Assembly (NCBI GenBank): GCA_038244815.1
Contig: JBBRTB010000019.1
Location: 28,351 to 92,350 of the forward strand
Direction of reading: 5' to 3'
DNA length: 64,000 nucleotides
From: DASVHS01 sp038244815
GTDB lineage: Bacteria; Acidobacteriota; Thermoanaerobaculia; Gp7-AA8
The notes under the pieces are model-generated. The model saw only the letters and a list, made by a program, of their open reading frames with translations, made no database searches and was not told where the DNA came from. Both the position numbers and the translations under genes were made by a program. The first letter of the stretch is position 1, and the number at the start of each line of letters is the position of its first letter. Of the stretch, positions 58,685 through 64,000 are shown piece after piece.

Positions 58685-59668
58685 CTACGCGAAGCTGATG
58701 GCCAGGCGCGTGCCTTCCTCGCGGTAGATCGTGTCGACGAAACGGATCGTGTTCGTCTTGAGCGACATGAACAGCGACGACACGCGGATGCCTCCGCCGA
58801 AGAAACGGACGCCGCGCAGGAGATCGCCGTCGGTCACTCCGGTGGCGCAGAAGATGATGTCGTTTCCGGACGCCAGCTCGGCGGTGTCGTAGACCTTGTT
58901 GCCTTCCTCGAAGCCCATGGCCTTGAGCCGGTCCTCCTGCCACTTCTCCAGAGGCTTGAGCCGGCCCTGCATGCGGCCGTTGAGGCAACGCATGGCCGCG
59001 GCGGTGAGCACACCCTCGGGCGCCCCGCCGATTCCCATCGAGCCGTGGATTCCGGTGCCGCGCACCGCCGACGAAACACCGGCCGAGAGGTCCCCGTCCG
59101 TGATGAGCTTGATGCGCGCGCCGGCCTCGCGGATCTGCGAGATGAGCTCGTGATGCCGTTCGCGATCGAGCACGACGATGGTCAGTTCGTCGACGTCGCG
59201 CTTGAATGCTTCGGCGATCTGGCCGAGGTTCTCGGCAACCGGCTTGTCGAGTCCGACGGATTCGGCGGCCGTCGGTCCGACCACGAGCTTCTCCATGTAG
59301 ATGTCCGGGGCGTTGAGCAGCCCCCCTTTTTCGGAGGCCGCCAGCACGGCGATGGCGCCGGCGGATCCGGTGGCGCAAAGGTTCGTGCCTTCCAGCGGAT
59401 CGACGGCGATGTCGATCTCGGGATAGATCTCCCCCTCGGTCCAGCCGCGGCCGAGCGGTTCACCGACATAGAGCATCGGTGCCTTGTCGCGCTCGCCCTC
59501 GCCGATGACGATCGTGCCGCGCATCTTGAGCCGGTTGAGCTCCTCGCGCATCGATTCGACCGCCACCTGATCCGAGTATTTGCGTTTGCCGTATCCCATC
59601 GTGCGCGCCGCAGCGATGGCCGCTTTCTCGGTGACGCGCATCATTCCCAGCTCGATACTCGATTCCAT
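58685..59668 (-). CDS. glpX: Fructose-1,6-bisphosphatase, class II
   Basis: 327 residues. The class II (GlpX) metal motifs are MRGTIVIGEGERDKAPMLY, EIDIAVDPLEGTNLCATG and ITDGDLSAG, and MGIGGAPEGVLTAAAM follows. GNDIIFCATGVTDGDLLRG is the late Thr-rich strand. It hydrolyses fructose-1,6-bisphosphate in gluconeogenesis, which suits growth on acetate or propionate, as the acid-uptake module suggests. The C-terminus VDTIYREEGTRLAI is complete. Confidence 0.95.
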   Translation of the reverse strand: MESSIELGMMRVTEKAAIAAARTMGYGKRKYSDQVAVESMREELNRLKMRGTIVIGEGERDKAPMLYVGEPLGRGWTEGEIYPEIDIAVDPLEGTNLCATGSAGAIAVLAASEKGGLLNAPDIYMEKLVVGPTAAESVGLDKPVAENLGQIAEAFKRDVDELTIVVLDRERHHELISQIREAGARIKLITDGDLSAGVSSAVRGTGIHGSMGIGGAPEGVLTAAAMRCLNGRMQGRLKPLEKWQEDRLKAMGFEEGNKVYDTAELASGNDIIFCATGVTDGDLLRGVRFFGGGIRVSSLFMSLKTNTIRFVDTIYREEGTRLAISFA

Positions 59669-59756
59669 GCTCTTCCTTCGACGAGATTCAGGAGCGCTGG
59701 AACTCTAGCAGAAATCGGGAGGAGCGCGTCGCGCCTGACCTCGCCGCTTGTCGCAG

Positions 59757-59840
59757 CGTCGGTCGTAGGTCGTCGGTCGTGGGTCACGGGGGTGGCTCAG
59801 CGGCCCCCACGACCCATGACCCATGACCCACGACCCACGA
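59757..59840. repeat. Inverted GGTCGTG heptamer array, second copy
   Basis: Left arm 59757-59793 (GGTCGTA/GGTCGTC/GGTCGTG units) and right arm 59803-59840 (CCCATGA/CCCACGA units), closely matching 49843-49919. It lies between the glpX start and the acyl-CoA dehydrogenase stop, both on the minus strand. Confidence 0.85.
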
Positions 59841-59841
59841 G

Positions 59842-61077
<1,236 letters not shown>

Positions 61078-61180
61078 GGCAGGCTCCTTTGGGCAGTAGG
61101 CCCTGGGCGTCAGGGCCCCGGGCGGCTGTCCATCATACAAGACGGGTCCGCGGGTTGGGTGCTGGGTGTTCGGTGCCCGC

Positions 61181-61822
61181 TCACGGCCGCCGGGCGGTGT
61201 AGAGGATGTGTCCGTGCGGGTAGCCGCGGTCGATGCGCTTCCACTCCAGTCCGGTGAAGCCGGCGCGGGTCATCCGCTCGGTGATCTCGCCGATCGTGTC
61301 GTTCGAGAACTGATCGCCCAGCGAGAGACCGAGTTTGTCGGCGACGTTTTCCTGGAACTGGTTCCAGCGGAACTTGAGGCGCAGCGACGGGTCGATGTCC
61401 TTGAGCACGAACGTACCGCCCGGTCTGACGCGCGCGTAGATCCGCCGGAACAGCGCGTCACGCTCCGCGGGTGGAATCCGGTAGAGCACGTCGTACAACG
61501 TGACGACGTCGAACGTTCCGCGAATGGCTTCATCGAGGCCGGCCACGCGCCGCACCCGCGGGTGCCGGTACGCACCGAGCATCTTGCGCAGATCGGGTTC
61601 GAGCGCGACGACCGAGGCCGCGGGATCTTCGGCGATGAGGCGGGCCAGCATGCCGTGTCCGGCGCCGATGTCGAGCACGCGCGAGCCCGGGGGAATGGCG
61701 TCGAGCGTGCGCAGGAACGGCGCCGAAAGGAAGCGGCCGAGGATGTGGAGGCGCGCGAGCGGCGGGTAGTGATGGAAGGTCTGGTGCAGCAGCCGGAGAG
61801 CGCCGGCGGTGCCGAGCGGCAT
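61181..61822 (-). CDS. SAM-dependent methyltransferase, class I
   Basis: 213 residues from the ATG at 61822. The SAM-binding start is SRVLDIGAGHGMLARLIAED with the acidic VVALEPDLRKML. FDVVTLYDVLYRIPPAERDA and RPGGTFVLKDIDPSLRLKFR are the later motifs. It belongs to the methyltransferase type 11/UbiE-like group with no substrate clue. The start is divergent from the membrane glycosyltransferase, whose TTG lies 26 bases away. Confidence 0.85.
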   Translation of the reverse strand: MPLGTAGALRLLHQTFHHYPPLARLHILGRFLSAPFLRTLDAIPPGSRVLDIGAGHGMLARLIAEDPAASVVALEPDLRKMLGAYRHPRVRRVAGLDEAIRGTFDVVTLYDVLYRIPPAERDALFRRIYARVRPGGTFVLKDIDPSLRLKFRWNQFQENVADKLGLSLGDQFSNDTIGEITERMTRAGFTGLEWKRIDRGYPHGHILYTARRP

Positions 61823-61848
61823 GAGCGGCGGATTATAGTTGCTCGCTG

Positions 61849-63585
61849 TTGAGGTCACTTCTCCTCGCTCTCGCCGCGCTCGCTCTCGTCCTGTTTTTCG
61901 CCAGGCCGGCCAGCCCGTGGGAGTTCGACGAGTTTCTCTTCTTCCAGTCGTTGCATCACTTCGATCCGCTCGCGCACCATCCGCCGCCGCCGGGCTATCC
62001 GCTGTTCGCGGCCGCGGGTCACGTTCTCCGGCTTCTGATCCCGAGCGACTTCGCCACGCTCGTGACGATCAGCGTCCTCGGCTCGCTCGTCGCGTTCGTG
62101 CTGTTCGCGCTGGCCTTCGCGCGGATGGCCGGCGACCTGCCGATGGGGATCGCCGCTGCGCTGCTGTTCTACTTCTCGCCCGCGCTGCTCGTGCATTCGA
62201 CGCTGCCGATGTCCGAGCCGGGCGCGCTGGCGCTGCTGGCGGCGGGTGTCCTTCTGAGCGTGCGGGGTTCGCCTGCAGCCGGCGCCTGCATCAGCCCCGC
62301 CTTTCTCGCGCTCACCGCCGGCTGGCGGCCGCAGTTCGCGATCTTCATCGTGCCGTTTTTCCTGACGACGGTGGTGATGATGCGCTCGTGGCGCGCGCGG
62401 CTGATAGCGCTGGCGGTCTTCACGATCGTGTGCGTGGCCTGGCTGGTTCCGCTGGCATCGTCGGTCGGCGGCTTCGATGGCCTGCTGCATTTCGAGGCCG
62501 GGCAGGCCAGTTACGTCTCGGCGCACGACGCCGGCATGTCGCGAAGCGGGTGGACGGCGCCGCAGATCGCGTCGCGCTTCATCGCTCATCCCTGGGGGAC
62601 GAAGCTGGAGTCGCTCCCGCTGCTCATCCTCGCCGCGCTCGGAGCGTTTCTCATGCGGCGTGAGCGCCGGGTGATCCCGCTCGCGGTGGCGTCGATCGTC
62701 TACCTCGTGTTCGCGCTCGTAGTCATGGACCCCGCCGACGGGGTCCGCTACGCCATCCCCTTCGTCCTCGGCACGGCGTTGTTCGCCGGGGTGGGAGCGG
62801 TGTGGATGGCGCGTCAGGCGGGAGCGCCGGCGTACACGATCGTGGCGATCTTCGCGGCCGCATCGATGATCTACGTCAGCTCCTTGATCTCGCAGCGCGC
62901 CTCGACGTGGTCGCCCCCCGCCTATGCCGCGGCGTTCGCCCGCCGGACGTTTCCGGCGAACGCCGTTCCCTTGTACGAGCTGGCGCTCTGGCCGCACGCG
63001 CAGTACTACTTTTCCGATCGCCATCCCATGCGCGTGGACGAGGGACTGGCCGTCTACTTCGACCGTCCTGACGTGCCGCTGTTCCTCTACGCGGACGGGA
63101 TGTCGCGCGCGCCGGGCGCCCGCGTCTTCCGCTGGCAGCCGAGCGACGCCTATTCGAAGCTGACGCGCAACCACTACCGCGTGGTGTCGCTGATCCCGCT
63201 GCCGCCGGCGCGGCGATTCCGCGTCATTCGCGGCGTGTACGTTCCCGAGCGCGAGATCGACGGCGCGGAGTGGCGGTGGCTCGACTCGCCGGCCGCGCTG
63301 CAACTGCCGCACGGGCCCGCGCGCACGCTCGTGCTGTGCGTCGGACTGCCGCTGATCGATCCCATGGAGCGCAACACGCTGAGCATCAGCGTGAACGACG
63401 ACGGGCCGCGCGTTCTCGCGCTCGAGCGGGGCAGGTCCGCGGTCGTCAGCATTCCCGTTCCCGCGGGAGCACCCGTCATTCACTTCGAGGCGCAGCACAC
63501 GTTCGTGCCCGCACTGGTAGCGGGAAGCCTCAATCGCGACACCCGGCGGCTGGCGGTGAAGTTGTACGAGCTGGGTACAAAATGA
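61849..63585 (+). CDS. Multi-pass membrane glycosyltransferase, GT39/ArnT-like
   Basis: 578 residues from a TTG at 61849. About ten membrane helices in the first 350 residues, beginning with SLLLALAALALVLFFA. The first outside loop has SPWEFDEFLFFQSLHHFDPL, with the Asp-Glu pair of GT-C enzymes, and HPPPPGYPLFAA. The C-terminal soluble part (about 350-578) is beta-rich, ending LAVKLYELGTK. Lipid-linked mannose or related sugars are the usual donors. The call is by layout; exact family is not sure. No neighbour suggests the acceptor. Confidence 0.75.
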   Translation: MRSLLLALAALALVLFFARPASPWEFDEFLFFQSLHHFDPLAHHPPPPGYPLFAAAGHVLRLLIPSDFATLVTISVLGSLVAFVLFALAFARMAGDLPMGIAAALLFYFSPALLVHSTLPMSEPGALALLAAGVLLSVRGSPAAGACISPAFLALTAGWRPQFAIFIVPFFLTTVVMMRSWRARLIALAVFTIVCVAWLVPLASSVGGFDGLLHFEAGQASYVSAHDAGMSRSGWTAPQIASRFIAHPWGTKLESLPLLILAALGAFLMRRERRVIPLAVASIVYLVFALVVMDPADGVRYAIPFVLGTALFAGVGAVWMARQAGAPAYTIVAIFAAASMIYVSSLISQRASTWSPPAYAAAFARRTFPANAVPLYELALWPHAQYYFSDRHPMRVDEGLAVYFDRPDVPLFLYADGMSRAPGARVFRWQPSDAYSKLTRNHYRVVSLIPLPPARRFRVIRGVYVPEREIDGAEWRWLDSPAALQLPHGPARTLVLCVGLPLIDPMERNTLSISVNDDGPRVLALERGRSAVVSIPVPAGAPVIHFEAQHTFVPALVAGSLNRDTRRLAVKLYELGTK

Positions 63586-63650
63586 AAACGGGGTCCTGTA
63601 TGTTGGCTCCTCGCTACTTCAGGTGGGTGGCTTGACGGGGCAAAGTGGCC

Positions 63651-63768
63651 GTTCGACCGCCGCATGAATGGGATTGGGTGGAAGTGAATCGGAGTCAAGC
63701 CCTCCGCCACCCGTCCGGCTTGACTCCGATTCGCTTCCACCCGTGGGGCAGCTATGCGTCGGTCGAAC
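63651..63768. repeat. Large imperfect palindrome upstream of the ISL3 transposase
   Basis: Inner arms 63676-63701 and 63717-63742 are 26 bases with one mismatch, around a 15-base loop. Outer arms GTTCGACCGCCGCAT (63651-63665) and ATGCGTCGGTCGAAC (63754-63768) also pair, with one mismatch, leaving side bulges of 10 and 11 bases. It is much larger than a standard transposon end. Confidence 0.85.
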
Positions 63769-63806
63769 GAGTCCGTGGCACGGTCCTGACGATTATCCTT
63801 GGTGGC

Positions 63807-64000
63807 ATGGACAGCAAAGAGCTCTTCGCCCTCGCCTTCGGATTGAGCAAGCCGTGGTACGTCAGCCTCAATGAACTCGATCCCGTCAAACGCCAACTGG
63901 AGATCGGCATCGACTTCGAACGTGGCGGTACGTTCTGTTGTGCGGAGTGTGGACGGGCCGGGTGCAAGGCGTACGACACCGAAGAGCGCAGTTGGCGGCA
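63807..64000 (+). CDS. ISL3-family transposase, 3' partial
   Basis: The first 64 codons are inside the window; the rest runs off the right edge. The start reads SKELFALAFGLSKPWYVSLN, then LEIGIDFERGGTFCCAECGR and AGCKAYDTEERSWR, the typical N-terminal zinc-finger of ISL3 transposases, with its CxxC and KAYDT. The enzyme moves the insertion sequence by a cut or copy route. A large palindrome lies just upstream. The terminal repeat of the element cannot be fixed from this end alone. Confidence 0.85.
   Translation, partial: MDSKELFALAFGLSKPWYVSLNELDPVKRQLEIGIDFERGGTFCCAECGRAGCKAYDTEERSWR

Noticed and set aside
61834..61839. TATAGT as a -10 box for the membrane glycosyltransferase
   Set aside because: No -35 box at acceptable spacing and the spacing to the TTG is very short; evidence too thin.

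Overview
The window looks like a chromosomal segment of a Gram-negative, GC-rich bacterium. LPS genes (kdsC, an LpxL/HtrB-type acyltransferase), a TonB-type protein, outer-membrane barrels and a long secreted IPT/BNR protein with a C-terminal 'KAVH' repeat fit Acidobacteriota best. That placement is inference. No rRNA, tRNA, CRISPR array or prophage was seen. The right edge carries the start of an ISL3-type insertion sequence.

Layout. 1-8.2 kb: partial glycosyltransferase, NUDIX hydrolase, DsbA-like thioredoxin, M19 dipeptidase, CBS protein, outer-membrane protein, then a ComF-proline dehydrogenase-SnoaL run. 8.2-14 kb: an overlapping minus-strand run (S1/P1-like protein, purH, kdsC, acyltransferase), a family-4-like uracil-DNA glycosylase and pepQ. 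14-15.3 kb: a decayed sigma/anti-sigma locus fused to a truncated FMN reductase. 15.5-25.2 kb: large secreted protein, WD40 protein, CPBP protease, PAS/GAF histidine kinase, an SRPBCC-ArsR pair with a clear promoter/operator, and a dapB homologue lacking the catalytic His.

25.3-35.1 kb is the most coherent module: porin, MHS-family symporter, propionyl-CoA-synthetase-like enzyme and acetyl-CoA synthetase, divergent from a NarX-type kinase and NarL-type regulator. It reads as uptake and activation of short carboxylates. Between symporter and synthetases lies a set of mutually exclusive hairpins ending in a U8 terminator, which looks like an attenuator.

35.9-40.2 kb: a complete carbohydrate-type ABC importer with a Tat-exported binding protein. 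40.6-49.9 kb: TonB, two small unknowns, a LigD-like ligase-polymerase, an SDR/hot-dog/MmcQ operon, a GAF-GGDEF cyclase, glnII and a lipoprotein hydrolase. 49.9-63.6 kb: MgtC, a family-5 binding lipoprotein, an alkaline-phosphatase-superfamily membrane enzyme, SpoIIE phosphatase plus class IV aminotransferase, AIM24, RluA, glpX, an acyl-CoA dehydrogenase, a methyltransferase and a membrane glycosyltransferase.

The window is strewn with two kinds of dispersed repeat. One is tandem heptamers/octamers (GCCTCGG, GGTCGTG, GGGTTGCC, GGTCGCTG, GGTGCTG), often as inverted pairs. The other is a REP-like element with termini CGTCATTCCGAGC. Both fill intergenic gaps, and several copies lie inside or at the ends of coding sequences, where they appear to have added linkers, tails or a signal peptide.
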